From Oscillatoria sp. FACHB-1407 (GTDB taxonomy: Bacteria > Cyanobacteriota > Cyanobacteriia > Elainellales > Elainellaceae), in NCBI RefSeq assembly GCF_014697545.1, contig NZ_JACJSA010000001.1, forward strand, positions 248,001 through 312,000: DNA of 64,000 bases, in the 5' to 3' direction. A program made the translations under genes and the position numbers. Positions within the stretch are counted from its first letter, which is position 1. Each line of letters begins with the position of its first letter. The notes under the pieces were generated by a model. The model saw only the letters and a list, made by a program, of their open reading frames with translations. It did no database searches and had not been told where the DNA came from. This document shows positions 15,107 through 24,794 of this stretch, piece by piece.

Positions 15107-17851
15107 TTATTGCCAGCAGGCATTATTTGTGATGTGTGCCGTTAAATACACCTGACCATCTGCCCCGATCACCCAGCCCTCAGCTTCGGTAATGGCAGTT
15201 GCTGGTGTGGTTGAATGGCTTCCACTGGGAGACACAACCGTTGAAGTGGAGGACGCAACCCAGCGAGAGGGCAGTTGCGAGGAAGGCTCTAACGAATCAG
15301 AGAGTGGACTGGGAGGTAGACCCCCTCGTCCTGTAATGACAAACTCACTGGCGGTTGGGGCACTTGCCGTGTTAGCACTACAGCCTTGAGCAATCAAGTT
15401 GGATGCATCCACAATGTCAGCGGGTAACTCAACTAAACCCTGTGCGGGGTCAACATCGGGAGTCGTCAACGTGACTCGACCATTTAAGTTGGGGTTTGCC
15501 TGAGAGATAGCGGTAATATCACTGCTAGACAAACGGACTGGATCGAGGGGGTCATCCGGTTCCAGCAAGGCTTGCAACTCGGCACGACTGCGAGGTGTGA
15601 GTCCCAGAATCGTCTGAACCGTGATGTTGACTTCACCTCCGGCTCCAGTGAAGGCGTTAGCGGTGATGTCGTTGTTCTCCTGCGGAGTGGCAACGATAAA
15701 ATCGGCAGTAATGTTGATGTTACCGCCATCCCCTCCGGCGCGGCTAGTTCCCGCACTGGTCGAGATGCGGCTGTTGCGTTGCATGACCAGGTTGTTTGTT
15801 TGCAGTGTAATGTTACCCCCTTGCGTGCTGGCGGTTTCTGCCGAGAGGGTAGCACGGTCGTCCATCGAGAGCGATCGCGTCCGTAAGCGAATATCTCCGG
15901 CGGCTCCGGTGCCTTCTGCCAGGGTAAAGATGCCACTGTTAACCGTTTGTCCGCCAATGTTCGTCGTTCCTCTCACTTCGACACGTTCAGCGGCGTTGAT
16001 GGTCACCGTCCCTCCTGGTCCACGAGTGCGATCGCGAAACCCCTGTTCCAACAATGAGCTTGCCCCCACTTCTCCGCCATTGAGAACTCGCAGGCGATCG
16101 ACATTGAGGATTAAATTTGCTCCACGACCCAAACCAAAATTATCGGCTGAGATTAACGCGCCATCTTCCACCAACACATGACGGGCTGTAAGAAACAACG
16201 CACCCGCATCTGCCGTGGTAACGGTGCCATCTGCCAGAGCAGGTTCAGCCGAGACAAACAACCCGCTTCTGCCCTCTCCCCGAAACTGGGCGATCGGGGA
16301 GGTTCCACTCAATACAACCGAGTCAGCATTAATGGTCAGGACTCCACCGCGTCCCGTATTTTGAGCTGTTGTGCCGATCTGCGCGCCTCCAGTCACGGTG
16401 AGGCGATCGCTATTAATCGTCAATGCTCCACCGTTGCCCGTTGCCGTTGGCACTTCAGCCACATTGGCAAAGATGGCGGTTGGATCGTTGGTTCCTGGGA
16501 CAGTGCCATCTAGCTCAATCAGATCGGCTGCAATTTGCAGATTACCCGCATTGCCTGCTCCAAACGTGCTGGTTGAGATCTGAGCACCGCTACTAAGCGT
16601 TAGCCGAGGCGTTTGCAGGCTAAGCGTTCCACCTTGACCTGTAGCCGATACTGCCGCTGGATCGGTCGTATCTTGCACAACAGCCGTAAACAACCCGCTG
16701 GGTAAGCGATCGCCCCCTCTGAACAGACTGCCACTCAGGTCAACCGATTGGTTAGCGATAATTCTCAAATCGGCACCCTGCCCACTCCCAAAGGTATTGG
16801 TTGAGATCTGTGCTCCGTTTCTAACAATTAGTTGTCCCGTCTCGATGGTCAAACTGCTGCCTCGTCCGGTTGCTGCTTGTCGCACTTCATTAAATATCCC
16901 AGTTGTCGTAGGACGGGTTGCATCACCCACTAACTCCAGGCGATCGCTGGCTCTCACTTGAATGTTTCCAGTCCGTTCAGTGGTACGTGCGACTAATCGA
17001 ATCTGGCTACCTTGCGTGACTTGAATCCGTTGCCCCTGCACTTGAATTTCACCGCCGCGATTGCCACTGGCATCAACCGACGTGCCATTGCTCAACACCA
17101 TGTTTTGAAAGGCTGAAGCGTTGCTGTAATCAAACTCCCACCCTTGATCGACAGGTGTTAAGGCAACGGTTCCAGTAGCAACGCTGCCCAGTTCAATTCT
17201 GCCTTGCGTCGCTCGCACCTCGGCTCCCGATAGATTGAGGCGACCCCCTAACAACGCCAATGTTCTACCTGCTGCACCTGCCAAACTGGCATTTTGTACC
17301 TGAATGGCTCCGGGATTGGCTCCCAGTTGTAACCCAACGGGTGTGTTGACAGTCAGTAGAGGCGTTGTAGTCGGAGCCGTTGCGCTGAACTCAAATCCAT
17401 CTGAAAAGAGAATGCGATCGCCCGTTGTTGCGATAAACGAACCACCCACATTCAATGAAGCATTTGCCCCGAAAATAATCCCGTTGGGATTGAGCAGAAA
17501 AATATTCGCACTGCCGTTTGCCCCAATTACCCCATCAATGTTGGAAATAGAAGTACCCGTAACGCGACTAAAGATGTTTCTGACACTGAAAGCATTGTTA
17601 AAAAAAGCTTCGCCGTTGGTGGGTACGGAAAATTGCTCAAAACTGTGAAACAGGTTACTCCCTCGCTGTGTACCCCCGGTAATCTCACATCGGGTGCAGT
17701 TTGCAGGCACAACGGAGCGATCGGGCAGCGTGTTGTCGGGAATGATTTGTGCTGTGGCGATCGGGGTTGTGAGCCAAAACAGCGGGGAACCTACAGTAAT
17801 GAGAGTGACAAGGGGCGATCGCTTCACGAGTTTGTTAACAATAAAGGGCAT
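15107..17851 (-). CDS. Two-partner-secretion exoprotein (filamentous haemagglutinin N-terminal domain)
   Basis: A 914-aa secreted beta-helix protein. Residues 1–35 form a signal peptide ending near ATAQI. The TPS domain (~residues 40–170) has the family features NLFHSFEQFSVP, AFFNN and FLLNPNGIIFGANASL. The remainder is a repetitive right-handed beta-helix made of short strands such as GGAQIGTTAQNTGRGG and LTINAD. The C-terminus holds a Cys-containing SNLIAQGCSA segment common in cyanobacterial members. Such proteins cross the outer membrane through a TpsB porin, which is not found in this window. The start lies only 18 bp after the RTX-type gene at 17870–20551 on the same strand, so the two are probably cotranscribed. 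Confidence 0.9.
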   Translation of the reverse strand: MPFIVNKLVKRSPLVTLITVGSPLFWLTTPIATAQIIPDNTLPDRSVVPANCTRCEITGGTQRGSNLFHSFEQFSVPTNGEAFFNNAFSVRNIFSRVTGTSISNIDGVIGANGSANIFLLNPNGIIFGANASLNVGGSFIATTGDRILFSDGFEFSATAPTTTPLLTVNTPVGLQLGANPGAIQVQNASLAGAAGRTLALLGGRLNLSGAEVRATQGRIELGSVATGTVALTPVDQGWEFDYSNASAFQNMVLSNGTSVDASGNRGGEIQVQGQRIQVTQGSQIRLVARTTERTGNIQVRASDRLELVGDATRPTTTGIFNEVRQAATGRGSSLTIETGQLIVRNGAQISTNTFGSGQGADLRIIANQSVDLSGSLFRGGDRLPSGLFTAVVQDTTDPAAVSATGQGGTLSLQTPRLTLSSGAQISTSTFGAGNAGNLQIAADLIELDGTVPGTNDPTAIFANVAEVPTATGNGGALTINSDRLTVTGGAQIGTTAQNTGRGGVLTINADSVVLSGTSPIAQFRGEGRSGLFVSAEPALADGTVTTADAGALFLTARHVLVEDGALISADNFGLGRGANLILNVDRLRVLNGGEVGASSLLEQGFRDRTRGPGGTVTINAAERVEVRGTTNIGGQTVNSGIFTLAEGTGAAGDIRLRTRSLSMDDRATLSAETASTQGGNITLQTNNLVMQRNSRISTSAGTSRAGGDGGNINITADFIVATPQENNDITANAFTGAGGEVNITVQTILGLTPRSRAELQALLEPDDPLDPVRLSSSDITAISQANPNLNGRVTLTTPDVDPAQGLVELPADIVDASNLIAQGCSANTASAPTASEFVITGRGGLPPSPLSDSLEPSSQLPSRWVASSTSTVVSPSGSHSTTPATAITEAEGWVIGADGQVYLTAHITNNACWQ

Positions 17852-17869
17852 TCATTTAGAGGACATTCG

Positions 17870-20551
17870 TTAAGCATTTCGGGTCAGGATAAGGGTGTAA
17901 AACCCAGAGTCTCCATTCGCGAAACCCGCTGCTGTCAGTGGATTGTAAGTAGAATTTCCCAATCCACTGACACCAATGTAGTAAAGACCCGATGCAGTAG
18001 CCGCGTATGAAATATAGGAGTCAGTTGAAAGAGCTTCACCAGGGGCAGCAGCATCGTTACTAAAACGCAGTTGAGTGCCACTGGCATTAAACAACCTCAG
18101 CACGGAGTCCACTCCATTTGCTCCAAAAGCACTTGTATCAATATCAATCGCCAAAACATCTCCTGCATTTAGCTGTACCCGATAAAAGTCAATATCAACT
18201 CCTGGGGTCAAGGTGAAAATGTCACCGATACGAGTTGAAGTTGAGAAAAATCCAAAAGAGCTACCTAGCTCAACATCAATGGCAGTTGCGATCGTACTAT
18301 TTGGCTCACGAATCACTATTTCCAGTTCATATTCACCTGCATCCCCTAAAACGCCACTGTTGGCAATGAATGGGTTATAAGCGGTGTTGCTGGCTCCACT
18401 AATCCCAATGTAATAGGTTCCCGCTGTAGTCGGTTGAAATTGGATGTAGGCATCTTCTCCTAAAATCTCACCGGGTGCGGCTGTGTCGTCGCTAAAGGCA
18501 ACTTGTGTGCCATTGGCGTTAAATATTCGCAACACTGAATCAAGGGTCGGAAAACCACTATCAATATCAACGGTAAGTGTTTCTCCAACATTTAACTGCA
18601 CCTTGTACAGATCAACATCGCGTGTTGGGCTAGGACTGGTTCCATCCGTCGGAATCACACCCACCTCACTGAATAAGAAAAATCGACGGAATCCGCTACT
18701 GCTTAAGCCTGTATCCGTGGCAGTGGCGATCGTGTCATTGGTTGGGGCGATCGCATTGTTATAGGGCACAGGTCTGGGAATGTCAGGAGGTGTAGAGCGA
18801 GTCACCACTCTGGGCGGTGGAGTTCCGCCACCGATGCCATTGGGGTTGATATTAATGGCATCATTAACGATGAATAATCCTTGTGGATTTGTGGTGGATG
18901 TGACACTAAAGCGAATTTGATCGGCTCTTGCTAAAAGTTGGTTAGCGATGATGTATTCAATGGAATTGACTGCGCTGATGGGATCGATGACCGATTCTTC
19001 AAACATTCCAGTGCTAAGGATCAGCGTCCACTCAAAGATGCCTGCTTCATCCCTTAACCGATTGTTAGTCAACCGATATTCAACCCGGTTAGTTGTCGCG
19101 ATTTCAGTGGTGCCATCGGGCAGGGTGATGGTTCCCCCTCTGGGAATATATTGTGCTCTCAGATCTAACGTTAATGCCTGTGAAATAACCAGATCGTCAA
19201 ACCCATCTGCTTCTGCACCAATGCCTAATCGATTAAATCTCAAGAAAGGATCGATTCCAACTTCTCGGAGATAGCCTGTGAAATTTTCGATCGCCCCACT
19301 GTAAATGCCTACGTCATTCGTTGCATTGCCGTCTTCGTCGCGTCTGTAATTACCATCGGGTGTGATGTCATACAGAAAGAAGTCGTATCCGGCGTCAATG
19401 TTGTTGGTTTTGGAGCCATCACTTTGAGTTGCACTGGCGGTAATGACGGAGGAATCATTATCCAGAATCGTGATTTGTGCCTGACTGTTGCCGAGGGCTC
19501 CATTGACGGGACTGCTCAAGACCAAACTGAAAGTTTCATCCAATTCATCAACCGTATCGTTAATGATGTCAATGGCGATCGCTTTAGCTGTCTCTCCCGG
19601 TGCGAAGGTCAGCGTTCCACTGACGGGGGTAAAGTCTGCACTGGCAGTAGCAGTAGCTGCAACGGTTTGATAACTAACGGTAACAGGCGTTGTACTGGCG
19701 GCACTGAGGGTCACATCCACAACGGCCTGGGTGACTCCTGTATCGCGTTCACTCACGCTCACATTGCTGGTGGAAATCGTGGGGCCGCTAGAACCTCCAC
19801 CCCCTCCTCCCAGTTGTTGCCCAGACAAACTACTTGCCAAAATACCCTTAAGGAGAGCGATCGCTCGTCCCTGCACACTAATCAGCGTATCTGCACCTTG
19901 CTGAGTCAGCGTCAGATCGCTAAATTGGGTCACTCCTGGAATGGCTTTTACATTGAGGGAATCAACGCCAACCTGAAAATCGCGAATGATGTTTGTGCTA
20001 CTGGGAAGGGTGCGATCGGCAAGCCAGAAGCGGTCTCGCCCTGCACCACCCCTCAAATTACTGCCCCCACTACCTGCCCAGAGAATGTCATCGCCAATGC
20101 CTCCATCAACCGTCTCGCGGGTCTTTGCATAAATCGTGTCATTGCCTACGCCACCCGATAGAAGATTGCTGCCTCTGCCCCGACGCGCATCGAGAAGATC
20201 ATTTCCCGCATCTCCAAACAGGCGATCGCTGCGTCCGGCTGAGAGGCGATCATTTCCTCCATTCCCCTTGAGAAAATTCTTTCCGGCTCCACGCGATGCA
20301 TCTAAAATATCGTTTCCAGCATTGCCGACTAACCGCTGTCGCGTGCCACGCGTCGAAAGTCGAAGCCCACGAATCGCTTTAGAACCTGCTGCCGCATAGG
20401 GTTTGGCATCTAGCTTGGAATAGCTGAGATCTGCACCTGAACTTGCATTTGCCTCTCGCTGAACCGTAGGAAATAAACTACTATCAATGGTGCCCAAAGT
20501 GGGATACCCGTTTGATAGAGCATTCAGGGGATCTGGCGTGATGCCGTCCAT
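17870..20551 (-). CDS. RTX/Calx-beta/PPC multidomain exoprotein, paralogue 1
   Basis: The ATG at 20551 gives 893 aa, the same length as the paralogue at 21783–24464, so it is preferred over the longer frame to 20626. Domain order is as follows. First come RTX-like Ca-binding nonapeptides at ~residues 75–180 (GNGGNDRLSAG, GDAGNDLLDARRG, GGAGRDRFWLADRTL). A Calx-beta domain at ~265–365 ends ITILDND. A beta-rich anchor-type domain occupies ~370–560, and two PPC/DVUA0089-like domains at ~600–740 and ~745–893 have VDLYKVQLNVGE and TYYIGISG. There is no N-terminal signal peptide; RTX proteins usually leave through type I secretion. It is 18 bp upstream of the TPS exoprotein gene. Confidence 0.85.
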   Translation of the reverse strand: MDGITPDPLNALSNGYPTLGTIDSSLFPTVQREANASSGADLSYSKLDAKPYAAAGSKAIRGLRLSTRGTRQRLVGNAGNDILDASRGAGKNFLKGNGGNDRLSAGRSDRLFGDAGNDLLDARRGRGSNLLSGGVGNDTIYAKTRETVDGGIGDDILWAGSGGSNLRGGAGRDRFWLADRTLPSSTNIIRDFQVGVDSLNVKAIPGVTQFSDLTLTQQGADTLISVQGRAIALLKGILASSLSGQQLGGGGGGSSGPTISTSNVSVSERDTGVTQAVVDVTLSAASTTPVTVSYQTVAATATASADFTPVSGTLTFAPGETAKAIAIDIINDTVDELDETFSLVLSSPVNGALGNSQAQITILDNDSSVITASATQSDGSKTNNIDAGYDFFLYDITPDGNYRRDEDGNATNDVGIYSGAIENFTGYLREVGIDPFLRFNRLGIGAEADGFDDLVISQALTLDLRAQYIPRGGTITLPDGTTEIATTNRVEYRLTNNRLRDEAGIFEWTLILSTGMFEESVIDPISAVNSIEYIIANQLLARADQIRFSVTSTTNPQGLFIVNDAININPNGIGGGTPPPRVVTRSTPPDIPRPVPYNNAIAPTNDTIATATDTGLSSSGFRRFFLFSEVGVIPTDGTSPSPTRDVDLYKVQLNVGETLTVDIDSGFPTLDSVLRIFNANGTQVAFSDDTAAPGEILGEDAYIQFQPTTAGTYYIGISGASNTAYNPFIANSGVLGDAGEYELEIVIREPNSTIATAIDVELGSSFGFFSTSTRIGDIFTLTPGVDIDFYRVQLNAGDVLAIDIDTSAFGANGVDSVLRLFNASGTQLRFSNDAAAPGEALSTDSYISYAATASGLYYIGVSGLGNSTYNPLTAAGFANGDSGFYTLILTRNA

Positions 20552-20839
20552 TGTTGTGATGCCTGTGACGATTTCAAGGATTTCATGAGTGTATCCAGTT
20601 TGGCAAATGGCGATCCCGGAAATCAATGCGAAGACTTTACAAAATCGTTACATATAACCCAACCCTACCCTTTCTCGCTGGACTGTAAAAAATAGATCGC
20701 CAGGATTGGCTTTTAATATAGATAGACTAGTTTGACGTTGATTGGTTAGCCCGCATTTCAGTTGCACTTGTAGACTATAGTTGCCAGAAAAACTTGCCAT
20801 TCTCGTGATATTCCTCACTTTCAAGGAGCAAATATAGAA

Positions 20840-21703
20840 ATGTTGAATCTGATCCGCATTGTTCAACTATTGATCATTACAGCAATGGGGATTATCTCGA
20901 CGACTTTAACGGTTAGTGTTTTTGGATTGATTGAGGCTTGGACTGGTTTTGCTCTTTATTCCATCATGTTTCTCATCATTCCACTAGGAGCGGGTTTAGC
21001 AGGTTTTATTTCTGGAATCGGCTATTATTTAGGGTGCAGATTGTTGCATCAACAGGCTGGTTTTGTTGTTACCCTTAATGTACTTTTGACCTCTGTTGGT
21101 GCTTACTTTTTAGTTCACTATGTGCCTTACTACTTGATAGAAGTAGAGGGTGTTCGGGTTAAGGATTTGATGCCATTCTGGAACTATTTAGACCTTGATA
21201 TTCGCCATACTTCACTTATCTTTGGTCTTAGAGGTATGCCTATTATACCTATTGGAGAAATTGGTTCCATATTTGGATATATCTACGCACTTATTCAGCT
21301 GATTGGTTTTGCATTAGGAGGTTTAGCCATATTAGGTTGGCTGTTAGAGGCTCCATTTTGTGAACAATGCTCAAGATATCTCAAAAAAACTAACACTCAA
21401 CAGCGGTATGCTAGCGAGGAGTTCCTTCTATTAGGGCAAATTCAATACTTCAAAGACATCTTGGATTCAGGAAGATATTTGAAAGCATTAGAATTTCATG
21501 CGGATCAGATGGGAAACTCTAAACGTAAACGTTTTAGGCATAACTTAAAAACACGAATCATAATTCGTCGATGCAAAAGGTGTGGAATTAGTCATCTTGA
21601 ATTTGAGGCTTTTCTTCTAAAGCAATGGGAATGGAAAAATGTCCCAGAAACTAGAATCCGATCGTGGGCTGGTCATGAATTAGATGCTGCCAATATAAAG
21701 TAA
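20840..21703 (+). CDS. Membrane protein of unknown function with two CxxC pairs
   Basis: A 287-aa protein not matched to a known family. The first ~175 residues carry about five hydrophobic segments (~8–30, 38–62, 75–97, 125–140, 150–172). The C-terminal ~110 residues are soluble and basic, with CEQC right after the last helix and CKRC near residue 250, spaced like a zinc- or disulfide-forming pair. An AAGGAGC-like Shine-Dalgarno (CAAGGAGC) supports the ATG at 20840. The gene is on the plus strand between two paralogous RTX-type exoprotein genes on the minus strand. Its base composition is more AT-rich and it lacks the HIP1 sites common in its neighbours, which may indicate a different origin. 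Confidence 0.75.
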   Translation: MLNLIRIVQLLIITAMGIISTTLTVSVFGLIEAWTGFALYSIMFLIIPLGAGLAGFISGIGYYLGCRLLHQQAGFVVTLNVLLTSVGAYFLVHYVPYYLIEVEGVRVKDLMPFWNYLDLDIRHTSLIFGLRGMPIIPIGEIGSIFGYIYALIQLIGFALGGLAILGWLLEAPFCEQCSRYLKKTNTQQRYASEEFLLLGQIQYFKDILDSGRYLKALEFHADQMGNSKRKRFRHNLKTRIIIRRCKRCGISHLEFEAFLLKQWEWKNVPETRIRSWAGHELDAANIK

Positions 21704-21782
21704 ATGGATTGTCGGTGAATTGCATGAATCAGTCTAAAAATGCCATTCAAAGCTCAATAAGAAACCCCTTTTGAATGGATAA

Positions 21783-24464
21783 TTAGCGCGATCGCCAAAC
21801 AGTAACGCTATAAAACCCTGTGTCTCCACTCGCACCACCTGTTCCCGTTAATGGGTCATAAGTCGCATTGTTGTATCCACTGACCCCGATGTAATAGGTT
21901 CCTTCGGTGCTAGCTCTAAAGCCCATAAACGAGTCAGTAGACGATCCGCTACCCGAACTAAAATTGTCATCATTTTGGGTAAGTTGCACACCACTAGCAT
22001 TAAACAGCCGCAAATAGGTATCTACTTTATCAATACCTGCTGCAAGATTATCAGTGTCGGTCGAGACTTCAAGGAGATCTCCGCTGTTAAGGTACACCTT
22101 GTAGAAGTCAACGTCTAACCCTGGAGAAGCTCCTAAATTATCTCCAATCTGAGCTGTTGTGGTGTAGCTGCTATAGATACTAACTGAGGTATCGAATGCT
22201 GTGGCGATCGTGTTGTTAGGCTCACAAATTTCAATTGTGAGAGTGTAGCTTCCACTGTCTCCAAGAGTACCACTATTGGCGATCAGTGGATTGTAAGCGA
22301 CATTGCTAGCTCCACTGACCCCAATGTAATACGTTCCTGTCGTAATAGCTTGAAATTGGATGTAAGCATCATCTTGTAAACTTTCTCCAGGTGCTGCATT
22401 GTTATCACTAAACGCCAATTGAGTGCCACTAGCGTTAAACACCCTCAAAATTGAGTCCAGCGATGATGCCCAATCAATATCGATTGTGATGACCTCTCCA
22501 GCATTCATTTGCACCTTGTAAAGGTCTACGTCTTGACTGGGAGGACTTCCCGACGGAGTTGGGTTGCCTCCTATTTGAGTTGATAGATTAAATTGGCGGA
22601 ATCCATTGCGGCTTAACTCTGTATCAGATGCATGGGCAAGGGTGTCGTTAATGGGTGCGATCGTTGAATAGTACGGCGTAGGTCGAGGGATAGCGACAGG
22701 AGTCGATTGAGTCACTACTCTGGGTGATGAGGCAGGGTTACTTGAACTAGCCGTGGCTTGATGATAATCGAGACTATTTTGTTCACTAACGATTTGTTGG
22801 GGATTGAGTTCTGATATCCCACTAAATCGAACTTGATCGGCTCTGCCCAAGAGTGAATTAGCAACGATGTATTCGATAGAGTTCACAGCTTTCACTGGAT
22901 CAATGATAGATTCTCCGATTAGCTCTTCATCCAGAATCAAAGTCCATTCGGTTAGTCCAGCTACATCTCTCAAGCGATCGTTTGTTAATCGGTATTCGAT
23001 GCGATCGATTGCTGCCACCTCAGATGTGCCATCTAGTAAGGTGATTGTAGACCCTCTAGGAAAAAATCTTGCTTCTAAATTCAGAGTCAGTTGTTCTGGG
23101 ATAAACACATCATAGTAACTATTTCTCTCTCCAGCGATTTGTAATCGCTCAAACTTTAAGAAAGGATTACCCCCATAGAATTGTAGAGTCGCCCTAAAGT
23201 CTTCGACTGCATTACTAAAGATGCCGACATTATTATTGAGATTTCCGTCTTCATCAGCTCGATAGTTACCTGTTGCTGTGATGTCATACAAATTAAATCG
23301 ATAGCCGATTGCAGCATCAAACTTTCCACCATCACCTTGAATACCGTTTGCTGTGATTGTGGTGATGTCATTATCCAAAATGGTGATTTGCGCTTGAGTG
23401 TTTGCCAGCGTTGCATTGGTGGGATTGCTCAACACAACATTAAACGTTTCATCAAACTCATCGCGAGTATCGTTGATGATGTCGATCGCGATCGCTTTCG
23501 TCGTTTCTCCCGGTGCGAAGGTGAGCGTTGCATTAACGGGAGTGAAATCTTCGTTGGCAGTGGCAGTGCCCGCAACGGTTTGATAGTTAACCGTGACAGG
23601 AGTCGTGCTAGCCGCACCGAGCGTGACTTCAACAACAGCGGTTGTGGTGCCTGTATCTCGTTCGCTGACGCTAATATTGCTAGTTGAAGTTGTTAGTATC
23701 AAATTAGAAGGTTGAATTTGAGAAGGCTGCAATCCAACAAAGTTTTGAACCGTTAAACTGCTAGCCGTAATGCCAGAGAGAAGCGCGATCGCCTTTCCTT
23801 GTGCGCTAATCAGCGTATCGGTTCCCTGTTGCGTTAGAGTCAAATCGCTAAACTGCGTCACTCCCGGAATCGCACTTACACCAATTGTGTCGGTTCCCAG
23901 TTGAAAATCTTTGATGGTGTTAACGCCAGTTGGGAGAGTGCGATCGGCAATCCAAAAGCGATCGCGGCCTGCACCCCCTCTTAAGTTGCTACCTCCAACC
24001 CCTGCCCAGAGAATATCATCGCCAACGCCACCATCGGCTGTATCGCGCGTTTTGGCATAAACTGTATCGTTGCCTGCTCCAGCGAACAAGATATTGCTGC
24101 CTCTGCCTCGACGCGCATCGAGGAGGTCATTTCCGGCATCGCCAAAGGCGCGATCGCGTTGACCCACAGAGAGGCGATCGTTTCCAGCATTGCCTTTGAG
24201 GAAATTATTTCCGCCTCCCCGAACAGCGTCTAGAATATCGTCGCCTGCCGTTCCCATCATGCGCTGTCGGCTACCGCGAGTTGAAAGCCGAATGCCACGA
24301 CGCGATACTGCTTTTGAAATAGATGAGCTACCTACATCCAATCGATTGTTTAAATTGATACCAGAGTTTTGCGGGGTGGGTAACAAACCGTTCGTTAACG
24401 GATTAGAGCCAAAACTGGATGGGAAGAGGGGCGTAACTCCGTTAAGGGCGATCGCGTTATCCAT
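21783..24464 (-). CDS. RTX/Calx-beta/PPC multidomain exoprotein, paralogue 2
   Basis: An 893-aa paralogue of the product of 17870–20551, with the same order. RTX-like nonapeptides lie at ~residues 70–180 (GNAGNDRLSVG, GDAGNDLLDARRG, GGAGRDRFWIADRTL), then a Calx-beta domain at ~265–365, a beta anchor-type domain at ~370–560 and two PPC-like domains to the end. The two proteins are especially alike in the RTX and Calx-beta parts and diverge in the first 60 residues and linkers, so this is a fairly old tandem duplication. Ca2+ binding and export are inferred from the family. The membrane-protein gene at 20840–21703 on the other strand separates it from the first copy. Confidence 0.85.
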   Translation of the reverse strand: MDNAIALNGVTPLFPSSFGSNPLTNGLLPTPQNSGINLNNRLDVGSSSISKAVSRRGIRLSTRGSRQRMMGTAGDDILDAVRGGGNNFLKGNAGNDRLSVGQRDRAFGDAGNDLLDARRGRGSNILFAGAGNDTVYAKTRDTADGGVGDDILWAGVGGSNLRGGAGRDRFWIADRTLPTGVNTIKDFQLGTDTIGVSAIPGVTQFSDLTLTQQGTDTLISAQGKAIALLSGITASSLTVQNFVGLQPSQIQPSNLILTTSTSNISVSERDTGTTTAVVEVTLGAASTTPVTVNYQTVAGTATANEDFTPVNATLTFAPGETTKAIAIDIINDTRDEFDETFNVVLSNPTNATLANTQAQITILDNDITTITANGIQGDGGKFDAAIGYRFNLYDITATGNYRADEDGNLNNNVGIFSNAVEDFRATLQFYGGNPFLKFERLQIAGERNSYYDVFIPEQLTLNLEARFFPRGSTITLLDGTSEVAAIDRIEYRLTNDRLRDVAGLTEWTLILDEELIGESIIDPVKAVNSIEYIVANSLLGRADQVRFSGISELNPQQIVSEQNSLDYHQATASSSNPASSPRVVTQSTPVAIPRPTPYYSTIAPINDTLAHASDTELSRNGFRQFNLSTQIGGNPTPSGSPPSQDVDLYKVQMNAGEVITIDIDWASSLDSILRVFNASGTQLAFSDNNAAPGESLQDDAYIQFQAITTGTYYIGVSGASNVAYNPLIANSGTLGDSGSYTLTIEICEPNNTIATAFDTSVSIYSSYTTTAQIGDNLGASPGLDVDFYKVYLNSGDLLEVSTDTDNLAAGIDKVDTYLRLFNASGVQLTQNDDNFSSGSGSSTDSFMGFRASTEGTYYIGVSGYNNATYDPLTGTGGASGDTGFYSVTVWRSR

Positions 24465-24794
24465 TTTGCTCGGAACAGGTGACGTATGATGATACGTCTA
24501 GCTTGTCAGAGCTACCGAGATTTCAGGTAAAGTTCTCATCAAAAGCGATCAAAGTTGTCATGAATAATACTGAGGGCTTTTGCGATCGCCATTGGTAACT
24601 TAAATCTTGTACCTTTCCCAGTAGTTCGCCCTCGAATGAATTCGGGGCTAATCATTGAAAACCCATTGAAATGGGTTCAAGTCTCTCCAGTCAGGGATTG
24701 CAGTCTGTTTATGGAAGTTAAAAAACTATCCGGTAAAAGAAGTGCGAGCGTCTCGCTCGCGGGCAAAATGCCCGCACTATGGAATTTAGGAAAT
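24465..24794. other. Gap between paralogue 2 and the endonuclease III-like gene
   Basis: A 330-bp gap that contains the palindromic repeat at 24741–24777 and otherwise only upstream sequence of the RTX-type gene. Nothing else was recognised. Confidence 0.5.
24741..24777. repeat. Palindromic dispersed repeat C, variant copy
   Basis: A double palindrome: GTGCGAGCGTCTCGCTCGC followed by GGGCAAAATGCCC and GCAC. It belongs with the copies at 25826, 31629, 63079 and 63123, which share GTGCGAGCATCTTGCTCGC or a close variant. Confidence 0.7.

Noticed and set aside
20552-20626. 25 extra N-terminal residues of RTX-type paralogue 1
   Set aside because: The shorter start gives exactly the 893-aa length of the paralogue; the extension has no counterpart there.
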